Shown here: piece by piece, positions 48,211 to 57,760 of the stretch
How positions within the stretch are numbered: position 1 is the first letter of the stretch
Layout: the number at the start of each line of letters is the position of its first letter
Source: a virus
Length of the DNA: 64,000 nt
IMG/VR virus record: IMGVR_UViG_3300037200_000120
Coordinates: 1-64,000 of that record
Strand: one strand, 5' to 3'
Program-made: the position numbers and the translations under genes
The notes under the pieces: model-generated
The model's input: only the letters and a program-made list of their open reading frames with translations
Databases searched by the model: none
What the model was told of the DNA's origin: nothing

Positions 48211-51132
48211 TTACGGCAGCAATCCGGCGGTCTGCGCGAGTTTGACCTGAGCGGCCAAGGATTTCAGCACATCCTTGCCTCCAGGCTGAGCCGCCATTCT
48301 CGCCACCAAGGTCTGAGCCTCGGTCGGATTGTCGAGTTGCATCCGATGTAGAACGAAAGCGGCCGGGCTGATGTTCTCGTTCCAATAGGCTTGGAAATCT
48401 CGCCCTTCGGATTGCGGCATCGGACCGAGCGAATTATTGTTCGCAGCACGCCATCCAGCGGCGGCTTGCTGCTTGGCGATGGTGAAATCGCCGAGTCCCT
48501 TCATTTGCGGAATGACGAGCCCGATACCGCCTTCGCTCATTTCCGGGCTCGGCAGCGATTTGTTGATGAGTTGCATTTCCTGCACGCCCACGCGCGAACT
48601 CGTCTCATGCGCGGCCGCTCTGGAAACATTCCCTGCCATCTTGACGAAATCCTGATAGTCGGCGATCGACTGATCCAACCCAGGGGTAGAAATGCCGAGA
48701 CCCTTGGCGACCGATTGCAGGCCCTCGCGAGCGCTTTCCGCGAACGGCGCCCATTTGCCAGGCGTCCATGTTCCGCCCGCTGCGGCTTGCGCCACTTCAT
48801 CGAGCGTTGTGTTCATTGTCCGCGCCGAGGATGCGGCTTGATCGAGTTGCGCCGGAAGTTCTCCGTAAGCTTTGCCTTGGCCCTCCTGTTCTTCTTTTTG
48901 CGCGATGGTCATCCCCGGCTGTAGCGTCGTCCATCCTAGAGGCGCGTTGCCGGCGGCGGCCGAGGCGGCGGGAGCGGCGGGCGAGACGCCGGGAGGCGCA
49001 ACAGGAGCGGCCACGGGAGCCGGGGCATTCGCCGCGACAGGCTGAACGACAGGCGCTTGACCGGGCGGACCAGCCGCCGGAGCGATATTCGTCGGCGATG
49101 GCACGATGGGCGCGACGGTTCCTTGTGCGGGGGCGACGGGAGCGAGAGGGCTGGTTCCTCGTGCGGGGGCGACAGGAATCGGCGGCACAGGAATATTGGC
49201 CGCTTGAGCCGTCGTCCCGACCCCTTGGTTGCTTCCGAAAATAGCGGGGCGCGCCCCCGGCGCACCTGCGCTCGGCGGAGGCGCGACCAGATTCCCGACC
49301 GGGAATTTTCCATTCGCGATCGACTCGGCATAGGCTAGCCGCGTCGGTTCGGAATTGTTGCCGTAACGGATATAGCCGTGAAGCGCCTGATTGGCCGACG
49401 CGAGATCGGTGGCTTTGAGGAACGGCGCGGCAGAAGCGCTTTCCGGCCCACCCATCTCGTATTTGACGAAATCCAATTGCGTATTGAGGTCGGTAGGAGA
49501 AGCGCCGCGCGCGGCGGCGAAAGCATTCAGTGCGTTTCGGCGATCGAGACGCCATTGCAGAAGCCCGATACCGCCCTCGGTCGGGTTCGGCGCGGCTGGG
49601 TTGAATTCGCTTTCCTGCTTCATATTGCCGGTCAGCGCGGCGGCTTGGACCGGCGTGAATCCCCTCTGGATGAGGCCGGTGTAAATTCGCTGTCCGATAT
49701 TTTGTGGTGTCACCCCCGCGGTTCCGCCCGCAGTTTCTCGCTGCGCGATGGTCTGCGCGCCTTGCGCATTGTCGGCCAAGACTTGAGCCTTGGTGGCACC
49801 CGCCGTTCCCCCCGCGCTCGGCGCCGCAGGGCCGATCATATTCTGGGGAACTTCGTTCGCGTTGCGGATCGTGCCGGGGACCGCAGGAGCGAATGAATTT
49901 GCTGATGCAGGAATAGGCGCCGCGCCCGTTGTGGTCAATCCCGTCTTCGGATCGATCGCGTTGCCGCGCGCGTCAGTAGCGACCGGCGTTCCGTCTGCCG
50001 CGCGAGCGGTAGGCCCGCCAGCGGAACCGACAGGCAGCGGCGCGGAAGCCGCTTGAAGCCCGGGAGGCCCGAGCACGCGCCCCGGCGCAACCGGAGCCGC
50101 AGGAAGCCCTTGCGAATTAGCAGGAGGGGCTCCAGGCGGCGGAGAGAGCGGACCTGACGGCAAACCGTTGAACGGCGATGCTGCAAACGGCGCACCGCCC
50201 GCAGGTGTGTCGGACAGCCCGGGGGGCAACCGTACAGTTTGTTGCGGCTCGGTTACGAGCGGCTTGTTCAGTGTCTCAGCGCGCGTGGTCGCCGCTGTTT
50301 TCGCCCCCGCGACCGTAGGCGTATCGGTCGGGGCTATGCCCCCCTGCTGCATTCCCTTGGCAAGCGGCACGAGAGAGGATACCGGCGCCTGCCACAGATA
50401 TTGCTCGGTCGCGGCGTCCATCGGCTGACCGGAAGCGGCGCGAACGGCCTTGAACCTTTGGATCAGGTCCGATCTGACTTCGGGAGGCAATGTTTGCGTC
50501 CCGTCAGGATCGGTGACTATTCCGCCGAGGAGTTCCGATGCGATCTGAGCTTTTTGCGTGGCGATGTCGGCTTGCGTTGCGACTGCGGTTTTGGTGGCGC
50601 CAGCCACCGCGCCGACGCCCGCCGCGCCCCCCTCTAGACCAGCGGCCGAGAGGCTTGTGGGATTCTGTGAAAGCCCAATACGTCCTGTGTTTTGAAGATT
50701 GGCCGTTGTCGTATCGGCCATCGTTTTGGCCGCGGTAGCCGCCGTCCCGACGAGGGCCGGCCCGGCCGGAGCCGCAGACATCGGATTGTTCGGATTGGCT
50801 GCATAGGCTCGGTTGCCAGCGATAGTCATCCCGCTCTGGACGTTCCCCAAAATCGCCGTCGATCCCGCCGGATCGGTTGCGCCGAGTCCGCTATGGATAA
50901 GCGCGCCTTCCGGCTGCTCGCCGTTGGCGATACGGGAATTATAATCCTGAAGCGCGTTGAGCCCGATCGCGCCACGTTGAACATTCTGTCCCGTCAGAGC
51001 GGCTTGCGCTTGCGCTTCCTGCCCGCGCGCGGCCATATATTGCAACTGCGCCAGTGACGTGATCTGTCCGACGACGTCCGGCGGAGGGGCAACCTTACCC
51101 TGAAGCGCGATCGTATTGTCGATCTCGGCCAT
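48211..51132 (-). CDS. Internal virion protein with phage tail lysozyme domain (973 aa)
   Basis: Residues about 480-610 read GFTPVQAAALTGNMKQESEF ... GGIGLLQWRLDRRNALNAFA, the phage tail-lysozyme fold with the catalytic Glu in QESEF. Flanks are Pro/Ala-rich and helical. It begins 6 bp after the upstream stop and abuts the 1189-aa protein. It likely opens the peptidoglycan during DNA ejection. Confidence 0.8.
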   Translation of the reverse strand: MAEIDNTIALQGKVAPPPDVVGQITSLAQLQYMAARGQEAQAQAALTGQNVQRGAIGLNALQDYNSRIANGEQPEGALIHSGLGATDPAGSTAILGNVQSGMTIAGNRAYAANPNNPMSAAPAGPALVGTAATAAKTMADTTTANLQNTGRIGLSQNPTSLSAAGLEGGAAGVGAVAGATKTAVATQADIATQKAQIASELLGGIVTDPDGTQTLPPEVRSDLIQRFKAVRAASGQPMDAATEQYLWQAPVSSLVPLAKGMQQGGIAPTDTPTVAGAKTAATTRAETLNKPLVTEPQQTVRLPPGLSDTPAGGAPFAASPFNGLPSGPLSPPPGAPPANSQGLPAAPVAPGRVLGPPGLQAASAPLPVGSAGGPTARAADGTPVATDARGNAIDPKTGLTTTGAAPIPASANSFAPAVPGTIRNANEVPQNMIGPAAPSAGGTAGATKAQVLADNAQGAQTIAQRETAGGTAGVTPQNIGQRIYTGLIQRGFTPVQAAALTGNMKQESEFNPAAPNPTEGGIGLLQWRLDRRNALNAFAAARGASPTDLNTQLDFVKYEMGGPESASAAPFLKATDLASANQALHGYIRYGNNSEPTRLAYAESIANGKFPVGNLVAPPPSAGAPGARPAIFGSNQGVGTTAQAANIPVPPIPVAPARGTSPLAPVAPAQGTVAPIVPSPTNIAPAAGPPGQAPVVQPVAANAPAPVAAPVAPPGVSPAAPAASAAAGNAPLGWTTLQPGMTIAQKEEQEGQGKAYGELPAQLDQAASSARTMNTTLDEVAQAAAGGTWTPGKWAPFAESAREGLQSVAKGLGISTPGLDQSIADYQDFVKMAGNVSRAAAHETSSRVGVQEMQLINKSLPSPEMSEGGIGLVIPQMKGLGDFTIAKQQAAAGWRAANNNSLGPMPQSEGRDFQAYWNENISPAAFVLHRMQLDNPTEAQTLVARMAAQPGGKDVLKSLAAQVKLAQTAGLLP

Positions 51133-51138
51133 CAGCTA

Positions 51139-52002
51139 TCAGTTCAACAGATACGAGGTGTCGGGATTGTCTTGAATAGCGTCCTGGCCAGCGTCGGAAA
51201 GCCCCCCATAATTGCCCGTTGAATTCTGATATGCGCTGGCCAGATTCGTATTGCCACCCAGACCCAACTTATTGACGAGAAGAGAGCTCGTCAGGCCGCT
51301 ACCCAAGCTGGAAAGACCGCCGGAAAGCGCGCTTGCGGACCCAACCGTTCCCGACGCCTGCGCCTGTCCGATCGCCTGTTGCGTATTGCCCTGCGAATTT
51401 CCTGCATTGGCCGAAAGGTTCGCGACTCCCGACGCCGCGCTCTGTCCCATACCAGCCAGCGATTGCAATCGGCTGAAATAGTTGCCGAATTGTTGCGAGG
51501 CCAAGCCTTGGCCATATTGTTCTGCGCCGATCGCAGCGCCGCCGCCGCCTACGGACAAACCCGGCGTGGTTCCCGCCGCAGCCGAGCGATCCAAGGCTTG
51601 CAAACCCTGCTGGAAAGCGAATTGATAGTCTGGCGATTGTGTGAAAGCTTGATCCGCTGCCGCCTGGACTTGTGGGCCGCCTGGGCTGGAAATCGCCGAA
51701 TAGATATTGCCGGGCGTCACGACCCCTGTCGGCGACACGGTCGCAGCGCCAGTCCCAGACGCGCCATAGGCGATCCCGTACAGGTTTGCGAGTTGATCCT
51801 CGGCGCCGAGGCCTACGGTCTCGTAAGGCGCTTCCGCCGCAAGTCCCGTGTTTTCCGCGGCGACTTGAGTGGCCAACGCATTTCGAGCAGCCGTCGCCTG
51901 TTGTGAAGATGCATTATTGGCCGCGCCAGCTTGAAGCGCCGAGCCGCCGAGCCCCAGAACGCCAGCTCCGACGACGGCGGTAGGAAGAGAGATGCTCGGC
52001 AT
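51139..52002 (-). CDS. Glycine/alanine-rich ejection protein (287 aa)
   Basis: Starts with a hydrophobic stretch (AVVGAGVLGLGGSALQAGAA), then Ala/Gln/Ser-rich helices; resembles P22 gp7/DNA-transfer proteins. Placed directly before the lysozyme-domain ejection protein. Confidence 0.65.
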   Translation of the reverse strand: MPSISLPTAVVGAGVLGLGGSALQAGAANNASSQQATAARNALATQVAAENTGLAAEAPYETVGLGAEDQLANLYGIAYGASGTGAATVSPTGVVTPGNIYSAISSPGGPQVQAAADQAFTQSPDYQFAFQQGLQALDRSAAAGTTPGLSVGGGGAAIGAEQYGQGLASQQFGNYFSRLQSLAGMGQSAASGVANLSANAGNSQGNTQQAIGQAQASGTVGSASALSGGLSSLGSGLTSSLLVNKLGLGGNTNLASAYQNSTGNYGGLSDAGQDAIQDNPDTSYLLN

Positions 52003-52005
52003 TTT

Positions 52006-52482
52006 CTACTCCCTTCCGATCCAGAGGAAAAATTCGCGCTTGATGAATATGGCCTTGATCCGGGCGAACAGCGAACCGAGCCGCGCGCCACGCCCCAACA
52101 TCCGATGATGCAGCAAGAGATAATCGACCCCGAACGCCCTCAGTTCATGAATCGAGAAATCCAGCATCCGCCTGCACAGATTCAGCCCAGCGAAGCCGTC
52201 GGCGGCATAGATCGCGCCTTGGTTCGCCATTACGAGCCCCCACGACTCGACATCCGGCTGTACGTTCCAAGTGCAATAAGCGAGCAATCGTCCGTCCAGC
52301 CTCGCCGTGACGAGCCGCAAGATCCCCGCATCGTTGATCGCCTGCATCGCCTCGACGTGGACGCGGAACGGGCGTTTCAGGGCCAATTGACCTTCGACCT
52401 CGGCGTAATGCGCGCGGGCCAGGGGTTCGGCGTCAGGCCACATCGAGGCCCACGATTCCCAACCGACGACGAGATCGCTCAC
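52006..52482 (-). CDS. GNAT-like acetyltransferase (158 aa)
   Basis: RLVTARLDGRLLAYCTWNVQ and DFSIHELRAFGVDYLLLHHR resemble the beta-alpha core of GNAT proteins; similar ones occur in virion gene clusters of related phages. ATGA overlap with upstream gene. Substrate unknown. Confidence 0.55.
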   Translation of the reverse strand: MSDLVVGWESWASMWPDAEPLARAHYAEVEGQLALKRPFRVHVEAMQAINDAGILRLVTARLDGRLLAYCTWNVQPDVESWGLVMANQGAIYAADGFAGLNLCRRMLDFSIHELRAFGVDYLLLHHRMLGRGARLGSLFARIKAIFIKREFFLWIGRE

Positions 52483-53033
52483 GCGAGAAGCTGCGCTTTC
52501 AGTCCTTCGATCCTCGCCTGATTATCGGCGAGATATTTCATGCGGGCGTGGACGTCGATCTGGACGTTGCGCCAAGCCATCTCGCGGTCCCAAGCCTCGT
52601 CCCACGGAATTTGCAGGCAATGCTCGAACAGAACCGCTCGCGTTCTGGCCTGACACAGATCGTCAAATTGAACGGTCAAGACGCCGGGATGCCCCGATAT
52701 CTCGTTCAACATCGAGGCGCGCGCGATCAGTTCCCCCATCTTGGCCTCTATTCCAAATTGGGAAAGACTACGCTCGACTTCGGAGACAGGGCGCCGGATC
52801 ACCGCGAACTTGGCCTCCGGCATCCGCTCACGGATCAGGCGCCAGCCCAACATCGCGGCGGTTTCGACGGCGCCGATCATTTCGCCGTCGAATTTATTGA
52901 AGAAATCATTTGGCGTCGAGCACGTCGCCGCGATGTCATGGCCAACACGCCAGTTGCCGCTGATCGGATAGCGAAGATATTCGCGCGTCCATGCCGTCCT
53001 GCTCCGAGGTAGTGCGAAGACGATGAAGGTCAT
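52479..53033 (-). CDS. Sulfotransferase-like P-loop protein (184 aa)
   Basis: Begins TFIVFALPRSRTAWTREYLR, the 5'-phosphosulfate-binding loop type of sulfotransferases, later FAVIRRPVSEVERSLSQFG (the second nucleotide-binding segment). Sits in the virion operon between tail completion and acetyltransferase genes with 4-bp overlaps on both sides. Could decorate virion or host surface; inference. Confidence 0.65.
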   Translation of the reverse strand: MTFIVFALPRSRTAWTREYLRYPISGNWRVGHDIAATCSTPNDFFNKFDGEMIGAVETAAMLGWRLIRERMPEAKFAVIRRPVSEVERSLSQFGIEAKMGELIARASMLNEISGHPGVLTVQFDDLCQARTRAVLFEHCLQIPWDEAWDREMAWRNVQIDVHARMKYLADNQARIEGLKAQLLA

Positions 53034-53449
53034 GCCACGCGCCGTTTCGGCACGACACGAATTACGGACTTGTTCGACACTATGAGGCGGGAATAGACGT
53101 ACCAGCGGATTTCTGTTTCGTCCGCGCCGACAGTGTCCTCATTGATCGCGGCGACGCGGATTTTGAAGGCTTCCAGTTCAGGTTTGACGCGCCAATAGAG
53201 AACGCCGGGCCGCTTCGCCTCGTAGTCGAGAACCGCCAGTCGCCAAGTCGCGACCGCGATTTCTTTCGTCGCGCACAAACACGGCTCTTTGGCGTCGCTG
53301 TCTCTGACGCCGCCGCTGCAAAACTCGATGTAGGCTTCGCCCGTGGGCGCCTTCCATGGCTCGCGGTTTTCATCGCCGTCCCAGTCGACACAGGTAATTC
53401 GTTGCGTGATGTCGCGGAGCGCTTCGTCGAGAGTCACTTGTTCACCCAC
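53030..53449 (-). CDS. Tail-assembly hypothetical protein (139 aa)
   Basis: Begins EQVTLDEALRDITQRITCVD. Beta-rich end (WYVYSRLIVSNKSVIRVVPK). Placed just after the gp10-like and small tail genes. No family recognised. Confidence 0.6.
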   Translation of the reverse strand: MGEQVTLDEALRDITQRITCVDWDGDENREPWKAPTGEAYIEFCSGGVRDSDAKEPCLCATKEIAVATWRLAVLDYEAKRPGVLYWRVKPELEAFKIRVAAINEDTVGADETEIRWYVYSRLIVSNKSVIRVVPKRRVA

Positions 53450-53763
53450 CCGGTGCGCGAGCCGTTGACGCCGCTTTCTTTAACCCAGAACGTATTCGTC
53501 GATCCGCCCTGATTGTTCGAATAGAAATCGCCTAGATTGCCGGCGATGACGTTTTCGGGGGAACCTACCCCGGAACTCCATTTCTGGCCATTGCCGAGCG
53601 TCACCGTCGAAGTCGTTCCGGCCACGGTTCCGTTCAGCGCGTTCGTGATGTTGGTCAGAAAGCGCAGCCCTTGACCGGTAAGCAGATGCTGGGCGCCAGT
53701 CGCCATGTCTTTGGTCAGAGCGAGCGCGGCATTGGCCGAGGTGACGAGAGGCTTGTTTACCAT
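53434..53763 (-). CDS. Small tail protein (109 aa)
   Basis: LLTGQGLRFLTNITNALNGT ... FWVKESGVNGSRTGWVNK resembles head/tail fibre-linking domains. It shares the ATG/TAG region with gp10-like upstream gene (53763). Confidence 0.55.
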   Translation of the reverse strand: MVNKPLVTSANAALALTKDMATGAQHLLTGQGLRFLTNITNALNGTVAGTTSTVTLGNGQKWSSGVGSPENVIAGNLGDFYSNNQGGSTNTFWVKESGVNGSRTGWVNK

Positions 53764-55442
53764 CAGACTTCTTCGATGTCGGCCGTGGCATACGCCGCGA
53801 TGAATGTCCTGGGAACCGGATCAGACACCACGATCCTAAACCGCCAGTCCCGAGCCGCGCCCAACTTCTTCCAGATCAGGCGCGTCGCATAGGCCCCGGT
53901 CTTCCCCAAACTCATCCAGAGTTGCCTGATGCCATAGGTTCTGCCTTGATCCTTGGAAATCATCAGCATGATTTGAGGGTCCGAGCCCTGCCCGGTCTGT
54001 GGCGCGTCGCCGACTTGCATGTTCAGTTCGAGTTTGGAGATGAAGACCCGCTTCCGGTCTTTGTGAACCGGGGGCGAATCGGCAAACCCGATCATCGGCG
54101 ATCCGAACTCGGTGTAAACCGAGTCGGAGAGGTAGCCGATCTGGCCGGATTGAGAATCCCCGATCAGGGTTTGATTGTTGAACACGACCGAACAGTTGCC
54201 GCGCCACGCCCCGTCGAACGGCGTCGCGGCGACATACGATGTCCGCTCATGCCAGAGGCTGGTCGCGATGTCCAGTTCCCACGTCGCGTTGTTGCTGGGA
54301 AATTGCACTGCGACGAACTTGTGGCCGTTGAACGTGTAGGAGAACGCATAGGCATCTCCCGTGTTGGCATATTTCTGCCACGCGCCTTCGATAGCGTGCG
54401 TGCTCATGCGCCTGAGTAAGACGCCGTCGAGGCGGTAGAACACCAGATCGTTGCCGAGAAAGAAAACCCCGTTGTCTTCCTTGACGATCGCCAGCGCAGC
54501 CGCGCAACCACGCTCGATCGTCGCCCCGTCATACCGGGAGAACGGATCGTTGTTCGCCCCGGTATCGTACCAGGTCTCGATCGTCTTCTGTTTGAAGATC
54601 AGAAGATTTTCTTGCTGGTTTACCGTCGCGAGAACGTAACTGGAATCGACGGAGGCCTCGTTGTAATCCAGCGCCGTATAAGTGGTTCCATCATTATTGT
54701 TGGAGTAAACCCACTGGTTTGTTCCGGTGACGTCGTTGGTAAAATAGGTATCGAAGAATGTCGTCGTGGCTGCATCAGCGAAATTAGGGATCTGAGAAAA
54801 CCCGACCGGAGGGCCAGTAAATGTCAGGTTGAAACTGGCCCCAGAACCGACGCCGGTGGTCGCCGCCTGTTCGGCTGGATTTGTGGGTTCGGTTCCATAT
54901 TGGCCCGGCGAGTAGATCGTGAACGAAGCCGCAGCCGAGCCGCTGAGTGTGGCGACTTCGAGGATCGCCGGGTTCGTATAGGTTCCCCCGGCGACCGTGA
55001 TCTGATCGCCGATCGCATAGTCCGAGCCGGAAGACCCGCCGACCGGCGTCGCGGCCGAGACATTGAACACGGAAGTCGGAGCATAGATCCAACCGGCGAC
55101 GCCGTTGACGATCTGGACTTGCGTTCCGTTGTTGGCCATCGAAACCGGGCCGAACCCGGCGATGCCAGAGCCCAACTCCGTCACCGTGTCGGCGACGGTC
55201 ACGCTGTAGAGCGACTGTCCCGACACGAGGTAGAGGACGTTGTTCATGACGCTGAAGCCGCGGATCGGGCCGTTGCCCACCGTGACCAAAGTAATGATCC
55301 CAGGAGAGGCAATCACAGCGATGTCGGTTTTGGCGTCAGGCGGCTCTTTCTCGGCGTAGAGATTGACACAGCGTTGCGAGGATACCGGGAGGGAGTCGAG
55401 TTTGTACGATTGTGTCGACCATTGGATACGGAGCGGTTCCAT
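53763..55442 (-). CDS. P22 gp10-like DNA-stabilisation protein
   Basis: The 559-residue protein has SSQRCVNLYAEKEPPDAKTD and later WYDTGANNDPFSRYDGATIE, then ERGCAAALAIVKEDNGVFFL, the core of the packaged-DNA stabilisation (gp10) family, which forms the tail hub plug. An insert (about 110-230) is Gly/Thr-rich. The promoter of the + strand homing gene lies just upstream. Confidence 0.8.
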   Translation of the reverse strand: MEPLRIQWSTQSYKLDSLPVSSQRCVNLYAEKEPPDAKTDIAVIASPGIITLVTVGNGPIRGFSVMNNVLYLVSGQSLYSVTVADTVTELGSGIAGFGPVSMANNGTQVQIVNGVAGWIYAPTSVFNVSAATPVGGSSGSDYAIGDQITVAGGTYTNPAILEVATLSGSAAASFTIYSPGQYGTEPTNPAEQAATTGVGSGASFNLTFTGPPVGFSQIPNFADAATTTFFDTYFTNDVTGTNQWVYSNNNDGTTYTALDYNEASVDSSYVLATVNQQENLLIFKQKTIETWYDTGANNDPFSRYDGATIERGCAAALAIVKEDNGVFFLGNDLVFYRLDGVLLRRMSTHAIEGAWQKYANTGDAYAFSYTFNGHKFVAVQFPSNNATWELDIATSLWHERTSYVAATPFDGAWRGNCSVVFNNQTLIGDSQSGQIGYLSDSVYTEFGSPMIGFADSPPVHKDRKRVFISKLELNMQVGDAPQTGQGSDPQIMLMISKDQGRTYGIRQLWMSLGKTGAYATRLIWKKLGAARDWRFRIVVSDPVPRTFIAAYATADIEEV

Positions 55443-55466
55443 GGGCTAAAAAATCGCCCACACCTG

Positions 55467-55506
55467 TTGATTGGTGTTGCATCTCATATTATATACACTC
55501 CCTCAA
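55467..55506 (+). promoter_or_regulatory. Promoter/leader of the homing endonuclease
   Basis: TTGATT, 17-bp spacer, TATATA (55490-55495). The leader ATTATATACACTCCCTCAA (55488-55506) recurs with two changes at 57623-57641. Confidence 0.65.
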
Positions 55507-55522
55507 TCGAGGTGGATCATTC

Positions 55523-56071
55523 ATGGAAGAAATATGGAAACCCGTCACTGGCTTTGAATTAGACTACGAAGTTTCTAACCTTGGCCGCGTAAAGCGCATC
55601 AGCCCGAACCGGGCTGGAAATACAAGGTTCGTCGGGCACATCATAAAACCAATGATGAGGACGCGCGGTTACCTCGGAATCTGTCTATGGAAAGATAGGA
55701 AGCCACACTCCAAACTTATCCATCGTATCGTTATGGAAACATTCGTTGGTCCGAGAGGGAACAACACGACGAACCACAAAAACGGAATAAAAATAGATAA
55801 TATGCTAGATAACTTGGAATACGTGACTCACTCCGAAAACATACAGCACGCATTGAACGTGCTTAAATCATTCAGACCAAGAAGTGGTGAAACTCATCAT
55901 CGCGCGACGATATCTGATGTTGACATGATCAGTATATGCAACAGACTCGACGCTGGAGAACGGCCCGGACCCATCGCTTCAGAATTTGGAGTAGCATACG
56001 GAACCATACGCGATTTCAGAGATCGAAATGGGAGATCAAAAAACGTTACGAAGAAATCATCCGCGCCCTGA
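55523..56071 (+). CDS. NUMOD4-HNH homing endonuclease (free-standing)
   Basis: Starts EIWKPVTGFELDYEVSNLGR (NUMOD4), then HRIVMETFVGPRGNNTTNHK with NHKNGIKIDN (HNH), and a C-terminal HTH (ATISDVDMISICNRLDAGER). 182 residues, AT-richer than neighbours, opposite to all flanking genes and overlapping the end of the gp4-like gene by 15 bp. A typical mobile nuclease gene. Confidence 0.85.
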   Translation: MEEIWKPVTGFELDYEVSNLGRVKRISPNRAGNTRFVGHIIKPMMRTRGYLGICLWKDRKPHSKLIHRIVMETFVGPRGNNTTNHKNGIKIDNMLDNLEYVTHSENIQHALNVLKSFRPRSGETHHRATISDVDMISICNRLDAGERPGPIASEFGVAYGTIRDFRDRNGRSKNVTKKSSAP

Positions 56072-57022
56072 TTGATCGAAATCAACACCGAAAAGCATGG
56101 ACTCAGGCTCGCGGTCCCATCCTTGGACTATCTCTAGCCAATAGGCAGCTTTCTGAGCGATCTTTTGAGCCCTAGCCTGCCCCACCCCGTACTCGGGAAC
56201 AAGCTCGTCTGCAAGTCCCCAAGTGAGAGCATTCGTCCACTCTTGCGGGAAATTTGGAGTGTCGGACGCATTTGAAAAGTCTCCCAGCGCCTGTAGGTAA
56301 GTGAACTTCATCGCCGAAAGCGAGTCTTGCGGCGCGGGCCACGCCCAGAACTTGCCGATGGTCTGTTGCGGATCATAGAAGAACGTCGTGATCGTGCCGC
56401 CGGTATATTTGTTCGGCAGATCGCGATAATCGAGCCGGGACGACACGGTCAGTTCGGTCTCGATCAACGACGGCAGATAGAACCGCCGCGCGTTCGGAAT
56501 CCGCAACGGCCGCGTCAGTTTGTTGGCGACGGGATAATCAACGACGATGGCGTTCAGATTGGCTTGGAGCGGAAGCGCAGCGGCCAGATTGACGATCCCA
56601 TTGGCGGGAGCGCCGGAGACCGTCGTCCAGAACAGGGTGTTCGTCGCCAACATCACGCCGATATTGTCGCCGGCGCCAAAACCTGCCGTCGAAACCAGAG
56701 AAATCGAAGTCGCGCCTTGGCCGGCCGCCGAAACGAGGGCGCCTTGCGTCCAGTTCGCATCGGTGCAGGCCTGATCCGTATTTGTCCCACCGAGCGAATA
56801 GCTGATTTGCGTCGGCTGAGTGAAGAGAACGCCTTCCGTTTCGGTCCAGACATGGAGTCCCGTGGCTTGCCACCCCGCTACGAGGGCGTTCAACGCATCG
56901 TAGGCGTCGCTGATTTCCTGGTTGCCGGGGATTTCCCCGGCTTGGATCGCGTTGCACTGCCGGAGCGCCCGCAACATGATCGAGTTGACCGAGGGCGAGT
57001 AGACCGAAGAAGCTATCGCCAT
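56057..57022 (-). CDS. P22 gp4-like tail accessory factor (321 aa)
   Basis: The pattern AYDALNALVAGWQATGLHVW ... TRPLRIPNARRFYL ... WTNALTWGLADELVPEYGVG is that of the gp4 head-completion/tail accessory family. It lies immediately before gp10-like, as in P22. The 3' end is overlapped by the homing gene insertion. Confidence 0.8.
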   Translation of the reverse strand: MAIASSVYSPSVNSIMLRALRQCNAIQAGEIPGNQEISDAYDALNALVAGWQATGLHVWTETEGVLFTQPTQISYSLGGTNTDQACTDANWTQGALVSAAGQGATSISLVSTAGFGAGDNIGVMLATNTLFWTTVSGAPANGIVNLAAALPLQANLNAIVVDYPVANKLTRPLRIPNARRFYLPSLIETELTVSSRLDYRDLPNKYTGGTITTFFYDPQQTIGKFWAWPAPQDSLSAMKFTYLQALGDFSNASDTPNFPQEWTNALTWGLADELVPEYGVGQARAQKIAQKAAYWLEIVQGWDREPESMLFGVDFDQSGRG

Positions 57023-57624
57023 CAGGAAACCGAACTCAGCGCGTCGGCGAGCGATACTTGCGGCGCGCTCAGATTTTGCACGAGGTTTCCCGCCGATGCA
57101 GCGAAGGGGATAGCCGGAGAGATCGCGACTCCGGTATAGCCCTGCGTGCCGACCTGAGAGGGAAACCCAATGCTGAATCCAGCACTGAAAGAACCTGGCA
57201 CTGGATTTGGCTGGAATCCCGTGGCAAAATCGCTATTCCAATCACTGTTGTAATCCCCAGAGGTCAGATCGACGACGGTCGTGAAGAAGTTGCTTCCATC
57301 GTCCAGAATGATAGCGATGGTGTTCCCGGCCACCGCGTCGATCGAATTTTGGAGATAGAGCACATTGTTCTGAATAGCTGCAGCAAGCGCCAGCGTGGTT
57401 TCGAGGCCGAGGAACTGGTTTGCTTGACGCGGGCGCGCTTCGGGAGCGATTTGATTGTCGCGACGGCCGCGCACCCAATCTTGTGAATTACGGGCTTCCC
57501 ACTCGCTGGTCGTAACCCAGTACCCCTGCCACGTTTTGCGAGTATTACCTTCTCTTTCTGCAAAACCGCTGAAATCCGAAATGCGGTACCATGAGCCAGG
57601 CTTGTACCTCAACTTCGTTGACAT
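57022..57624 (-). CDS. Head-tail structural protein (200 aa)
   Basis: STKLRYKPGSWYRISDFSGF start; VRGRRDNQIAPEARP and beta-rich end. Shares the ATG/TGA junction with the gp4-like gene. Position suggests head completion; family not recognised. Confidence 0.65.
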   Translation of the reverse strand: MSTKLRYKPGSWYRISDFSGFAEREGNTRKTWQGYWVTTSEWEARNSQDWVRGRRDNQIAPEARPRQANQFLGLETTLALAAAIQNNVLYLQNSIDAVAGNTIAIILDDGSNFFTTVVDLTSGDYNSDWNSDFATGFQPNPVPGSFSAGFSIGFPSQVGTQGYTGVAISPAIPFAASAGNLVQNLSAPQVSLADALSSVS

Positions 57625-57760
57625 TATATACCCTCCGTCAACTTAGTTGGAACAGCCACATATGAAAATGAAGAGAATAAATCACAACCTTTGGCATCAC
57701 CGCTTGATTAGAGCGAGCTATTTCAACGCCCGTGAGACAAGCCTAATTCACACCCCAGCG
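57602..57760 (+). other. Promoter, leader and relic of a second homing-type gene
   Basis: TTGTAC, 17-bp spacer, TATATA and the leader ATTATATACCCTCCGTCAA (57623-57641) match the leader of the 55523 gene. A short + strand frame starts at ATG 57662 (MKMKRINHNLWHHRLIRASY) but no endonuclease motif is left. The stretch has no leftward gene. Confidence 0.45.
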
